A DNA stretch of 64,000 nt from the NCBI RefSeq assembly GCF_025567165.1, contig NZ_JAOQKC010000017.1, forward strand, positions 1-64,000. The letters run 5' to 3'. Shown here piece by piece: positions 8,437 to 17,288 of this stretch; position 1 is the stretch's first letter; every line of letters starts with the position of its first letter. This DNA comes from Laedolimicola ammoniilytica. GTDB lineage: Bacteria; Bacillota; Clostridia; Lachnospirales; Lachnospiraceae. The notes beneath the pieces are model-generated. The model saw only the letters and a program-made list of their open reading frames with translations. It ran no database searches and was not told where the DNA came from. A program made the position numbers and the translations under genes.

Positions 8437-9498
8437 TTAGTCTGCGTCCACCTCGAAAAAGGCGTCCAGGAATATCTGCATGGCTTCCTTTGAACCCACA
8501 GACACACGGATATCATCCTTCAGAAGTTCATTTCCGTAAGCGTGAACCAACACCTGCTTCTCCTCTTCCAGCCGCTTTGTGATCTCCTTCGCGTCATGAT
8601 GAGGCTTTACGAAAATAAAGTTTCCGCGGCAGTCGCGGCACTCGTAGCCCTTCTTCTGAAGCTCTTCCAGGGTGTAGGCCTTGCCCTCGTTCTCAATACG
8701 GATCAACTCCTCCACCATCTCCGGGTGATCCAGAATCCGCTCCGCGAAGAGCAGGGCGATGGAATTGGCGTCAAAGGTCAGACGGGCGTTCTTCACGTAG
8801 TGAATGATCTCCGGGTTGCTGATGATGACGCCCAGACGGCAGGCCGCGATGGAAAACAGCTTGGAAAAGGTACGGAGTACCACCACATTTTCACCCTCCA
8901 GTGCATAGTTCAGGAAGGTATTCGGGTAGAAATAGTGATAGGCCTCGTCGATGATGACGATCGCGCCCACCTCTTTCGCCCGGGCAATGACCCGCTGCAG
9001 CTCCTCCTCGGTATATACATTTCCCACCGGATTGTTGGGATTCAGCAGTACCACGATGCGGGTATTGTCGTTGATCGCGTTCAGGATGTTCTCGATTTTG
9101 ATGGTCAGATCCGGCTCGTAGACCACCGGCACGTGCCTGTAGCCCAGGATACAGCAGTTGACCCAGTACATCTCAAAGGACGGAGCCACAGTCACGACCT
9201 CCTTGTCCACCTCGCCGAAGGTCTCCAGGAGATAGCGGATAGCCATGTCGGAACCGTTGGTGGTCAGGACATTCTCGTACTCTGCGCCGATGAATTTCGC
9301 GTATTTATGCAGAAATCTGTCCGGCTCCGGGTAAATGGCCAGGAATTCCGGCGTAATCTCCTGCAGCACGGAATCCACGAATTCCTTCGGCAGTCCCTCC
9401 GGGTTCTCGTTCATGTCGTAGCGGTGCAGGCCGTAGCGGTTCTGCATAGGGAATACCCGGACGGTGTTCTTTATATGTTCGTTTACGTGATAATTCAT
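8437..9498 (-). CDS. HisC-like PLP-dependent aminotransferase
   Basis: A 353-residue fold-type I aminotransferase of the histidinol-phosphate aminotransferase/threonine-phosphate decarboxylase group. Visible motifs are NPNNPVGN (153-160), the PLP-ring aspartate in DEAYHYF (184-190) and the Schiff-base lysine in RTFSKLFSIAACRLG (Lys 213). No other histidine biosynthesis gene is nearby. Its partner is the cytidylyltransferase fusion, so a role in making an amino-alcohol or amino-sugar phosphate that is then CDP-activated is more likely than histidine synthesis. That is inference from context only. Confidence 0.8.
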   Translation of the reverse strand: MNYHVNEHIKNTVRVFPMQNRYGLHRYDMNENPEGLPKEFVDSVLQEITPEFLAIYPEPDRFLHKYAKFIGAEYENVLTTNGSDMAIRYLLETFGEVDKEVVTVAPSFEMYWVNCCILGYRHVPVVYEPDLTIKIENILNAINDNTRIVVLLNPNNPVGNVYTEEELQRVIARAKEVGAIVIIDEAYHYFYPNTFLNYALEGENVVVLRTFSKLFSIAACRLGVIISNPEIIHYVKNARLTFDANSIALLFAERILDHPEMVEELIRIENEGKAYTLEELQKKGYECRDCRGNFIFVKPHHDAKEITKRLEEEKQVLVHAYGNELLKDDIRVSVGSKEAMQIFLDAFFEVDAD

Positions 9499-9523
9499 AT
9501 TCTTACCTCCATTTATCTCTATC

Positions 9524-10441
9524 TTACAGCGTTATACCAAGCAGCGCAAGCACCGTTCCGATGATGGAATACACAAATAAGTGCAGGCACAAAATCGGCA
9601 GGGTATGCCGACCGATAAAATCCAGCGGCTTCTGAAGCCATTCCGTATGCTTCGTCGCATAGAAAGCATTGCACAGAGCCATCACAATCAACGATCCGGC
9701 CGTTCCCACGAAGAGATACAGCGCCATGCTCTGTCCATAATCGCCCACAGACATATTGACGCTGCCGTTCCAGAGAGAGGCCAGTGCAAAGGCCGAGGCC
9801 AGCAGAATCAGATACAGCGGCTTTTTTGTAAGCTTCCCAACCCAGTCCTGCACCGCCGCCAGCTTGCCGACGATCAGGAAGGACACGGCGTAAAACGCGC
9901 AGTCGATGCTCCAGGGCAGCAAAATCGGGCACAGGTAATGGAGGGCGATGGCGATCAGCAGATAAACGCCATTTCCCACAAAGGCCTTTCTGGAATCGCC
10001 CTTCGCCGCCCGCATGAGCAGCCAGAACAGGATATAACTTACAAACATACAGGTCAGAAACCAGGTGGGCGCGTTCAGGATCTGCATAAAATGCACATTG
10101 GTGGCAGAATCCATGGGCATCAGGCAGTTGCGGGAATAGAGGATCCCAAGCAGCGTCTGCATGTCCGCATGGCCCCGCAGGAAGAAAAACGCGAACAGGA
10201 ACAGATTGTACCCGAAATACGGCGCCAGCAGGCGCTTCGCCTTCTTCTTCACGAAGGTTCCGAAGCTCTCTTCCGGCTTATAGGAAAAGGTCATACCCGC
10301 CGTCACGAAAAAGATGGGCATATAGAACATGCCGCCGTAGTAGCTCACCAGCCCGAAGGATCGGCCCGTATGTACCAGCAGCACCACCAGAATGCCGATG
10401 GCCTTGGCCGCGTCCAGCCATGCGATTCGTTTTTTCTCCAT
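9524..10441 (-). CDS. Acyltransferase 3 family membrane protein
   Basis: A 305-residue protein with about ten membrane segments. The N-terminal WLDAAKAIGILVVLLVH block with its histidine is the hallmark of acyltransferase-3 (OafA/NodX/WecH-like) enzymes that O-acylate exported glycans. The ATG at 10439-10441 follows AAGGGGTGAGACAG; a GTG at 10450 overlaps the previous stop and is a possible alternative. It is the second acyltransferase-3 gene in a row, so the two may modify different positions of the same polymer. Confidence 0.85.
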   Translation of the reverse strand: MEKKRIAWLDAAKAIGILVVLLVHTGRSFGLVSYYGGMFYMPIFFVTAGMTFSYKPEESFGTFVKKKAKRLLAPYFGYNLFLFAFFFLRGHADMQTLLGILYSRNCLMPMDSATNVHFMQILNAPTWFLTCMFVSYILFWLLMRAAKGDSRKAFVGNGVYLLIAIALHYLCPILLPWSIDCAFYAVSFLIVGKLAAVQDWVGKLTKKPLYLILLASAFALASLWNGSVNMSVGDYGQSMALYLFVGTAGSLIVMALCNAFYATKHTEWLQKPLDFIGRHTLPILCLHLFVYSIIGTVLALLGITL

Positions 10442-10446
10442 CTGTC

Positions 10447-11607
10447 TCACCCCTTCTTATGCCCTGTGAATAAGTTCGAAATTCCATGTATCAGCCGCCC
10501 GCTCACCGGCTCCAGATACTTCTGGCTCAGGGCTGAAAGCGCCAGCGTAAGCGCAAGGGTGCAGACGAAGTTTAAGGATGCCAGCAGCCCGTAGCTCATT
10601 TTCCCGTAGAGGCTTAAGAACAGCCAGCAGGAAAAGGTCGCAATCACCGGAAAATGTAAGAGATACAGAGAATAGGATATCTTACCCAGAAACCGGAAGG
10701 GCTTCGCCCCGAAGAACCGCTGCAGTCCCGGCAGTCCCAATACGCCTGCCAGCAGCAGGGCCGCCCCCGCCAGATGATAGATGGTCGTATACGCCGGGGG
10801 CAGCACCCCGTAAATAGTGCCGCTCATGTCCGCGCCGATGGAGGGATAGGACAGCAGGTAGAGGCCCAGCACAAAGCTTCCCATTGGCAGCGCCCACCAC
10901 CGTTTCCACAGCTCCATGCCTTTTTCCCGGGTACAGAAAAAGTCCGCCGCCGCAAAGCCCAGGAAAATGCCTGAGAAATAGACGTCCGTCTTCACAGCCA
11001 CCAGCAGCATCACCCCATAGGCCACATACCGGAAGGGATTCTCCCCCACCAGATAAGCTGCCAGATAGACCACCAGCGCACCGGAGAACAGGTAGGGCAT
11101 GGTCCACAGAACGCCGTTGTAATCATTGCTTCCGAACAGGAAACAGCCGACCAGGCTCTCGCCCAGCATCTGCAGAGCATTCGGCTGAAACTGATTGAAG
11201 CCTGCAAACCAGACGGTAGATTTTGTCAGAATGGCCGCCTCGTCGTTGCGGTAAAGCCCCAGGCTCATCAGGATGAAAATCGCCATATTGACCATGAGAA
11301 TCATCGGCATCAGCCGGAAATAGCGTTTCCAGGCCGCGGCCTTCAGCCGCTTTTTATCCCGGGTGCGAAAATAGGACAGGCAGAGCACGAAGCCACTGAA
11401 CACCAGAAATAAGCAGACCGCAGCATTGCCGCTGTATAGCAGATTCAGGGGCGTCCTGCCGATGGCAATCTCGATGCCGGAAGCCGTATTCACCGCGTCC
11501 TCCGTCAGGCTGTAGGCCGCGTAATAAAAGGCGAAGACAAAATGGCAGAAAAATACCATCAGCGCGCCGATTCCTTTCAGTCCGTCGATATAGTCCAGTT
11601 TTTTCAA
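10447..11607 (-). CDS. Acyltransferase 3 family membrane protein
   Basis: A 386-residue multi-pass protein beginning LDYIDGLKGIGALMVFFCHFVFAFYY, with the conserved histidine in the first membrane segment, and including CLFLVFSGFVLCLSYFRTR. It is expected to transfer an acyl group, often acetyl, to a surface polysaccharide. The start taken is TTG at 11605-11607 behind GGAGGAAGCAGC. An in-frame ATG at 11679 would add 24 residues but has only a weak ribosome site. The stop at 10447-10449 overlaps the ribosome site of the next acyltransferase, suggesting coupled translation. Confidence 0.85.
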   Translation of the reverse strand: MKKLDYIDGLKGIGALMVFFCHFVFAFYYAAYSLTEDAVNTASGIEIAIGRTPLNLLYSGNAAVCLFLVFSGFVLCLSYFRTRDKKRLKAAAWKRYFRLMPMILMVNMAIFILMSLGLYRNDEAAILTKSTVWFAGFNQFQPNALQMLGESLVGCFLFGSNDYNGVLWTMPYLFSGALVVYLAAYLVGENPFRYVAYGVMLLVAVKTDVYFSGIFLGFAAADFFCTREKGMELWKRWWALPMGSFVLGLYLLSYPSIGADMSGTIYGVLPPAYTTIYHLAGAALLLAGVLGLPGLQRFFGAKPFRFLGKISYSLYLLHFPVIATFSCWLFLSLYGKMSYGLLASLNFVCTLALTLALSALSQKYLEPVSGRLIHGISNLFTGHKKG

Positions 11608-11692
11608 GCTGCTTCCTCCATTCTGCCTCCGCGGTTCCTTCGCGGTGATTCCATTTGGTTTACATAACTTTGTTTTCATTCTTTTATAGCTT

Positions 11693-12628
11693 TTATTCTG
11701 TCGCTTTGAATGTTTCGCAGAGCAGTTTTGTATAGTTCTCCCGTCCCTCCGCCGACAGATGAATCAGATCCTGATAACAGTCTGCCTCAGAGGTATCAAA
11801 ATCCAACTCCTCCGCGCAGAGAATCTGGAATGTTCCGTCTCCGGTCCAGCCGTTTTGCAGCTCCCGCAGGATGGAAAGGGATTCTGTATACAGCTTCTGA
11901 TAATCTTCATCCGCGTACATCCGCTCGTATTTGGGCGTCTCCAGGAACCAGAGATTCAGGCCATATTCTTCCGCCAGCTCCACGATTTTCCCATAGCCCC
12001 CGGCCTGGGTGCGGTTCACGCCGTCCCGGCTGCCTAAAGTACCCAGGGCGTAGAGCTCCTCCCGGGTCCTGCCCGGCTGACGGAGCAGGCTGCCGCCGTC
12101 CCGGAACTGGGAGGACACAATTTTATTATTCAACGGATAGGTCAGAAGCTGCTCGTTATTGGCCGTCACAAAGAACTCATAGAAGTCCCCGAAGCTGGCG
12201 CCGGTGCTGTTGCTTATCAGCCGCCAGGCTTTTGCCTTGAACTTCAGATCTGTGTCCAGCAGAATCTTCGTATCGCTGATCCAGGGATCGGCTGCCGCTG
12301 TGTAGGGGTACAGATCGATATAAAGGTTCTGAATCTCCAGGCCCTGTTCCAGCATGTATTGAAGCTCCATAGCCATCAATGCAGGCTGGTTGCCGTTGTA
12401 GGACAGGATATAGGTGCTGCCGGGCAGCTCTTCCTCCAGCACATCGATGTCCAGGCCCTGCCGGAACATGGAAGAACCGATAAAGAGATTATCCGTGCTG
12501 CCCTTGCGGATGGCCGCCTGCATGCCGTAGGTGGAGGCCGGGAGACAGCGGGCATATTCATTTTTTATGAAAATCAGGGCCAGCGCTATGGCAAATGCAA
12601 CTACGATTGTTTTCAAAACTCGTTTCAT
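11693..12628 (-). CDS. SGNH/DltD-like hydrolase partner of the MBOAT protein
   Basis: A 311-residue protein with an N-terminal membrane anchor (residues about 5-22) and an extracytoplasmic SGNH-type domain. FIGSSMFRQG supplies the serine block and DLIHLSAEG the Asp-x-x-His block. Proteins of this kind (DltD, AlgX/AlgJ, PatB) receive acyl groups from an MBOAT channel and pass them to a wall polymer or glycan. The gene directly follows the MBOAT gene, about 120 bp away, which strongly supports a two-part acylation machine. The ATG at 12626-12628 is preferred over a TTG two codons earlier. Confidence 0.82.
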   Translation of the reverse strand: MKRVLKTIVVAFAIALALIFIKNEYARCLPASTYGMQAAIRKGSTDNLFIGSSMFRQGLDIDVLEEELPGSTYILSYNGNQPALMAMELQYMLEQGLEIQNLYIDLYPYTAAADPWISDTKILLDTDLKFKAKAWRLISNSTGASFGDFYEFFVTANNEQLLTYPLNNKIVSSQFRDGGSLLRQPGRTREELYALGTLGSRDGVNRTQAGGYGKIVELAEEYGLNLWFLETPKYERMYADEDYQKLYTESLSILRELQNGWTGDGTFQILCAEELDFDTSEADCYQDLIHLSAEGRENYTKLLCETFKATE

Positions 12629-12747
12629 AAACAAATTGTCCTAATTAAAATATTATCCACATTAGTTTCTGTAAAAAAGAAATTTATCCACGTTTCCATT
12701 AGAAAAAAGGTGGACAGATCCTTTCATATCCCAATTCCTCGAATTTT

Positions 12748-14175
12748 TTAAAAATTCGCATACAGGAATCCGGACGCTCCAAATACCCCGAACAGCACCA
12801 CGCTCACCAGCATTACGGCCAGCCACCCGCTGCTCAGCACCGCGCCCCCGCGCTTCTTCCCATACACCTGCCCCCTCTCATAGAGGAACAGCAGCAGCAG
12901 AAAGCCGCAGGCCGTCAGAAAATAAGCGGCACAGGTATTATCGCCGGTGAAGGGCAGGATGGAATTCTGGATATCCACATAGGACAGGGAAAAGCCGGTG
13001 ACTGCGTGTCGTAGAAACTTAAGCGCCTTTCCGAAGCTCTCCGCCCGGAAGAACACCCAGGCCAGGGTCACGCCGCAAAATGTCACGAGGATCTCAGGCA
13101 CCCTGCGGGCCAGGCTGACATTCTCCGCCTTCTTCGTACTTATCATATTCCACAGGCCATGAATCCCGCCCCAGATGACGAAGCTCCAATTCGCCCCGTG
13201 CCAGAGACCGCTGACCAGGAAGGTTGCCAGTACGTTCAGCTTATGCCGCGCCTTACTCACCCGGTTACCGCCCAGCGGGATGTAGATATAATCCCTGAGC
13301 CAGCTGGACAGGGAAATGTGCCACCGACTCCAAAACTCCTTAATCCCCCGTGAAAAATAGGGACAGTCAAAATTCTCCCGGCTGTCGATGCCCAGCACGT
13401 TCGCCATGCCGATGGCGATATCCGAATATCCGGAAAAATCACAGTATAGCTGGAAGGAGTAGAAGAACGCCGCCATCACACAGGCCAGCCCCGGATAGCT
13501 CTCCGGCGCTCCGTAGACCGCGTCCACGTACCCCGCCAGCCGGTTCGCAATCACGATTTTCTTAAACAGTCCCAGCACGATCCGCTGCAGACCCATAGAA
13601 AAAAGCTCCGGCTGATACACCGGTCCCGCATACAGCTGCATCAGAAAATGCTCTGATCGCTCAATGGGGCCTGACAGAATCTGCGGGAAAAACAGAATAT
13701 AGGTCAGGTAAGCGCCGCAGCCGTCCACGCCGTGCTCTGCCTCCCGCTTTCCCAGATAAATGTCTGCCAGAAAGCTGATCATTTTAAAGGTATAATAGGA
13801 GATTCCCATGGGAACGGCCAGCTGCAGCACCGGCGCGGAACCGCCAAGTCCTGCTATGGTAAGCAGGGCCGCCACGGACCCCACAAAAAAATTGAAATAT
13901 TTATACACAAAAAGAACGCCCAGTATCGGCAGAATCCCTGCCCACAGCCAGACCTTCTTCTTTTCTTTCGTCTCCGCCTGTTCGATTTTTACCCCGGTAT
14001 AAAAGCTCCAGAGGGCGCTTCCGCCGGACAGTGCCAGCAGCCAGGGCCCCGCGCTCACATAAAATAGGACACTCGCCAGAAGCAGCAGCCACTGCCGGAA
14101 CCGTCTCGGAACCAGGTAGTAGACCGCCGCTACGCCAGCTGAAAATACCAGGGTCAGCATGATATTGGAAACCAT
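12748..14175 (-). CDS. MBOAT-family membrane O-acyltransferase (AlgI/DltB-like)
   Basis: A 475-residue polytopic protein with family landmarks LSGPIERSEHFLMQL, YCDFSGYSDIAIGMANVLGI, FWSRWHISLSSWLRDYIYIP and GLWHGANWSFVIWG. The invariant histidine is near residue 326. It should move acyl groups from a cytoplasmic donor to the outer face, with the SGNH protein encoded next completing the transfer. The ATG follows AAAGGAGAGTAC. No dltA/dltC genes are present, so D-alanylation is unlikely; O-acetylation of the locus polymer is the simplest inference. Confidence 0.92.
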   Translation of the reverse strand: MVSNIMLTLVFSAGVAAVYYLVPRRFRQWLLLLASVLFYVSAGPWLLALSGGSALWSFYTGVKIEQAETKEKKKVWLWAGILPILGVLFVYKYFNFFVGSVAALLTIAGLGGSAPVLQLAVPMGISYYTFKMISFLADIYLGKREAEHGVDGCGAYLTYILFFPQILSGPIERSEHFLMQLYAGPVYQPELFSMGLQRIVLGLFKKIVIANRLAGYVDAVYGAPESYPGLACVMAAFFYSFQLYCDFSGYSDIAIGMANVLGIDSRENFDCPYFSRGIKEFWSRWHISLSSWLRDYIYIPLGGNRVSKARHKLNVLATFLVSGLWHGANWSFVIWGGIHGLWNMISTKKAENVSLARRVPEILVTFCGVTLAWVFFRAESFGKALKFLRHAVTGFSLSYVDIQNSILPFTGDNTCAAYFLTACGFLLLLFLYERGQVYGKKRGGAVLSSGWLAVMLVSVVLFGVFGASGFLYANF

Positions 14176-14186
14176 GTACTCTCCTT

Positions 14187-15092
14187 TTACTCGCCTTTCA
14201 CAGCCGCCTGATAGATATCCACGCCCACAATCGTCAGCATCGCAAGCAGCAGTACTGAGAACGCCACCATCGGCAGCTTCGTCTCACCGTTGATGGCACA
14301 GGCATAAGCGCTGTAGGACACAATCAGGTGCAGCATCGGCAGATAAAACCGCTTCGGCCAGCGCATAAAGTAGATAAGCGCCGCCACATCCGCCGTATAC
14401 CCGGCCCAGGTCGGCATATAGGGCGCAAAATACGGAATCAGAATCGCCGCGAACAGAAAGAGGCGAAGCACCATGTCCTTCGTCACCTTCACCTTCTTAT
14501 CGGCGAACCAGTAGATTCCGGTCAGAATCATCCCCGCCAGAATCAGCAGGGACACCTTATCGTAGAGCTCCACGAAGGCCGTTTTCCCGATGATCTCATA
14601 GAAATTCGGCCAGCCGCGGTTCAAAGATACCGGATAAGCCACACTAAGCGTCATCCACCAGGAACGCATGCGGAATACCGCGATCAGGAGGCCCGCCAGG
14701 ATACTTCCGGTCCCCAACAGCGCATTTCCCCGGCTGTAGAGATAGAGCCCCAGGAAAAACAGAATCACATAGTAGATACAGTTGATATTCCACAGGGAGC
14801 CGTTGGCCACCACCGTGGGATAAATCGCCAGAACCGCATAAGTCAGGAAGGCCCGCAGGCGGCTTCCCGTATAGCTGTGTACAATCGCGCCGCACAAGAT
14901 CGCCAATGCGAACTCCAGCAGAATCGCGCAGAGCTTCCAGGTATTGGTCGGCGTATATTCCATCACTGTGGAACGCAGCGCCAGTCCGGTGCCGGTGATG
15001 CACACGGACAGCAGCACATCCAGAAAGGTAAAGGTCAGGCCTTTGAGATTCCATTTTCTGGAAATAAAATTTCTCAGGAAATCATCCATCAC
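14187..15092 (-). CDS. GT-C-like membrane protein, apparent catalytically reduced paralogue
   Basis: A 301-residue multi-pass protein clearly related to the 401-residue GT-C protein encoded just upstream (WPNFYEIIG versus WPNIYQIIG, and a similar final membrane block). The parts likely to be catalytic in the partner are absent: its first-loop DDWLMYWDPW has no counterpart, AQCD is replaced by NINC, and PHMHERYG reads PYMPTWAGY. The start codon overlaps the partner's stop by 4 bp, so the two are probably translated together and may form a heterodimer. A regulatory or scaffolding role is inference. Confidence 0.7.
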   Translation of the reverse strand: MMDDFLRNFISRKWNLKGLTFTFLDVLLSVCITGTGLALRSTVMEYTPTNTWKLCAILLEFALAILCGAIVHSYTGSRLRAFLTYAVLAIYPTVVANGSLWNINCIYYVILFFLGLYLYSRGNALLGTGSILAGLLIAVFRMRSWWMTLSVAYPVSLNRGWPNFYEIIGKTAFVELYDKVSLLILAGMILTGIYWFADKKVKVTKDMVLRLFLFAAILIPYFAPYMPTWAGYTADVAALIYFMRWPKRFYLPMLHLIVSYSAYACAINGETKLPMVAFSVLLLAMLTIVGVDIYQAAVKGE

Positions 15093-16294
15093 GCAGCCTC
15101 CTTCTTCTTCACGGCCTCATTTTCCATGGGCAGCTGATTCTCCGGGTTCTGCATATAATGCCAGATATCCAGGCCCACCAGGATCAGCAGCCCCAGCTCC
15201 ACGAAGGCCCACACACCGTAGTAAATGGTCGGCTCATCGGCCCCCAGATGGCTTAAGTAGGCCATGTAGGAATTGAAGGACACCAGAATCTGCACCAGCG
15301 GGAAATAAAACTTCTTCCTGTTCATCATCGCATAGATAATCGCCAGAATATCCGCCACGCAGCCGTACCGCTCATGCATATGGGGCAGGAACCAGGGCGT
15401 CAGAATCGCGAAAAACAGCGCCATCTGCACGATAAATTCATTGGTGATCCGATAGCGCTTCTGAGCCATGGCGAACATGATGATCATCAGGATGCCGAGG
15501 ATCAGCCAGGTACCCGCGGAAGCATATTCCAGCAGGAAGAACTGATTTCCGATGATCTGATAGATGTTCGGCCATTTGATGGACAGGGACCACACGTCCT
15601 GGGCGCCCTGGGCCATGTAAATGTTGATGAGCTCCATCAGAGGCCGTCCCGCGATCCAGGCGGGCACGATGCTCAGGAAATACAGCGCCGGAATCCACAG
15701 GAAATGCTTCAGATCCACCTTTTTATTCACCCACAGAATCACCAGGAACGGGAAAATAAACAGGGACTGGAGCTTGAACACAAAGGCCATCCCGTAGAAG
15801 AACATGGCCCTGCAGGGCCGATCCGCAAACAGGTAATAAAAGCACAGCAGTAAAAAGGTCATGAAGATGATGTCGCACTGGGCCCAGAGCGCGCTGTTGG
15901 CCCAGATGGTGGGCACAATCAGGAACAGGCCGTAGGACAGGACGCCCTTGCGCCTGCTTCCGGTGACCTTGTATATCATTTTGCCCAAAATCGCTGCCGC
16001 CACGAAGTCCAGGATGCAGTGCAATCCCTTGTAGGCGGTCATGGGATTGATGGGCAGCTTGCTGATGACCCAGAGGATATAGATAAAGGTCGGTGTATAG
16101 TCATAGCGATCCGTAGCCAGATAGGAAAAGCCCATCTCCTTAATATCCGAAATCCACGGATCCCAGTACATCAGCCAGTCGTCCGTGATGACCACACGCA
16201 GGATCACACGGATACTCAGGCCAATCAGCGTCAGGGCCGCCAGATAAAACAAATCAAGCCTGGTCAGCCCCTGCTTTTTCAAAAAGCTGTTCAT
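15089..16294 (-). CDS. GT-C type polytopic glycosyltransferase (mannosyltransferase-like)
   Basis: A 401-residue membrane protein with about ten segments. A first extracytoplasmic loop carries acidic residues (DDWLMYWDPWISD, near 38-50) and a later loop carries PHMHERYGCVADIL. Both are typical of GT-C enzymes that use lipid-phosphate sugars as donors. A GtrB-like enzyme able to make such donors is encoded directly upstream (16308-17261). The ATG follows AGGAGAGTTTT. The sugar transferred is unknown. Confidence 0.75.
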   Translation of the reverse strand: MNSFLKKQGLTRLDLFYLAALTLIGLSIRVILRVVITDDWLMYWDPWISDIKEMGFSYLATDRYDYTPTFIYILWVISKLPINPMTAYKGLHCILDFVAAAILGKMIYKVTGSRRKGVLSYGLFLIVPTIWANSALWAQCDIIFMTFLLLCFYYLFADRPCRAMFFYGMAFVFKLQSLFIFPFLVILWVNKKVDLKHFLWIPALYFLSIVPAWIAGRPLMELINIYMAQGAQDVWSLSIKWPNIYQIIGNQFFLLEYASAGTWLILGILMIIMFAMAQKRYRITNEFIVQMALFFAILTPWFLPHMHERYGCVADILAIIYAMMNRKKFYFPLVQILVSFNSYMAYLSHLGADEPTIYYGVWAFVELGLLILVGLDIWHYMQNPENQLPMENEAVKKKEAA

Positions 16295-16307
16295 AAAACT
16301 CTCCTAC

Positions 16308-17261
16308 TTATTTATCCAGTACGGTCTCAATGATATACTTGGGACGCGCCTTGGTTTCCAGGTAAATTTTTCCAATATATTCACCCACAATACCGATGGC
16401 CAGAAGCTGCAGTCCGCCGATGGCCCAGATAGACACGATGGTGCTGGTCCAGCCGTGTACGGTTCTGCCCATGAAATGTACCACCAGGAAATACAGCAGC
16501 ATCAGAATGCTGATAGCGAAAATCAGGAAACCGCAGGTGGTGATCATACGGATCGGCTTGATGCTGAAGGATGTGATGCCGTCGGTGGCAAAGGCCAGCA
16601 TCTTCTTCAGCGGATACTTGGACTCGCCCGCGAAACGCTCATGGCGCTCGTAAGTGACGATATCGGACTTGTAGCCGATGAGGGGTACGATACCGCGCAG
16701 GAACAGATTCACCTCGCGGAATTCAGACAGTCCCTCCAGGGCACGCTTGCTCATGAGACGGTAATCCGCATGGTTGAACACGATTTCCACGCCCATGGCC
16801 TGCATGATCTTGTAGAAGCCCTCGGCTGTGAATTTTTTAAAGAAGGTGTCGGTATCCCGGGCGCTTCGGACGCCGTATACCACATCATTTCCTTCGTAGT
16901 ATTTCTCCACCATCTGGTCGATGACATCCACGTCATCCTGCAGATCGGCGTCCAGAGAAATAGCCATATCCGCTTTCTCTTTTGCCGTCATAAGCCCAGC
17001 CAGCAGCGCGTTCTGATGGCCCTTATTCCGGGACAGCTTGACGCCGGAATAGATGGGGTTAGACTCGTGTAACTCTTTGATGATCTCCCAGGTCCTGTCC
17101 CTGGAGCCGTCATTTACAAACATGATTTTGCTCTCCCGGGAAATCATGCCCCGGTCGAACATGGAATTCATCTTCTCCAGAAGCTGCTTCGCGGTCTCGT
17201 GCAGCACGGCCTCCTCATTGTAGCAGGGAATTACCAGATACAAAATATCATTTCCTGTCAT
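16308..17261 (-). CDS. GtrB/DPM1-like polyprenyl-phosphate glycosyltransferase
   Basis: A 317-residue GT2 enzyme with two C-terminal membrane helices. The GT-A core shows VIPCYNEEAVL, VNDGSRDRT and SLDADLQDD (the DxD metal site), and the C-terminal region ends with GEYIGKIYLETKARP, diagnostic of the bactoprenol glucosyltransferase (GtrB) group. It should load a nucleotide sugar onto undecaprenyl phosphate in the cytoplasm. The product would then serve as donor for a GT-C enzyme such as the one encoded immediately downstream. Confidence 0.9.
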   Translation of the reverse strand: MTGNDILYLVIPCYNEEAVLHETAKQLLEKMNSMFDRGMISRESKIMFVNDGSRDRTWEIIKELHESNPIYSGVKLSRNKGHQNALLAGLMTAKEKADMAISLDADLQDDVDVIDQMVEKYYEGNDVVYGVRSARDTDTFFKKFTAEGFYKIMQAMGVEIVFNHADYRLMSKRALEGLSEFREVNLFLRGIVPLIGYKSDIVTYERHERFAGESKYPLKKMLAFATDGITSFSIKPIRMITTCGFLIFAISILMLLYFLVVHFMGRTVHGWTSTIVSIWAIGGLQLLAIGIVGEYIGKIYLETKARPKYIIETVLDK

Positions 17262-17288
17262 CGGATCTCTCTCCTTCTCTTAGGTAAA

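Noticed and set aside
12635..12747. Possible small gene or promoter between the SGNH and MBOAT genes
   Set aside because: No frame with a start and ribosome site and no clear promoter boxes are visible in this AT-rich gap.
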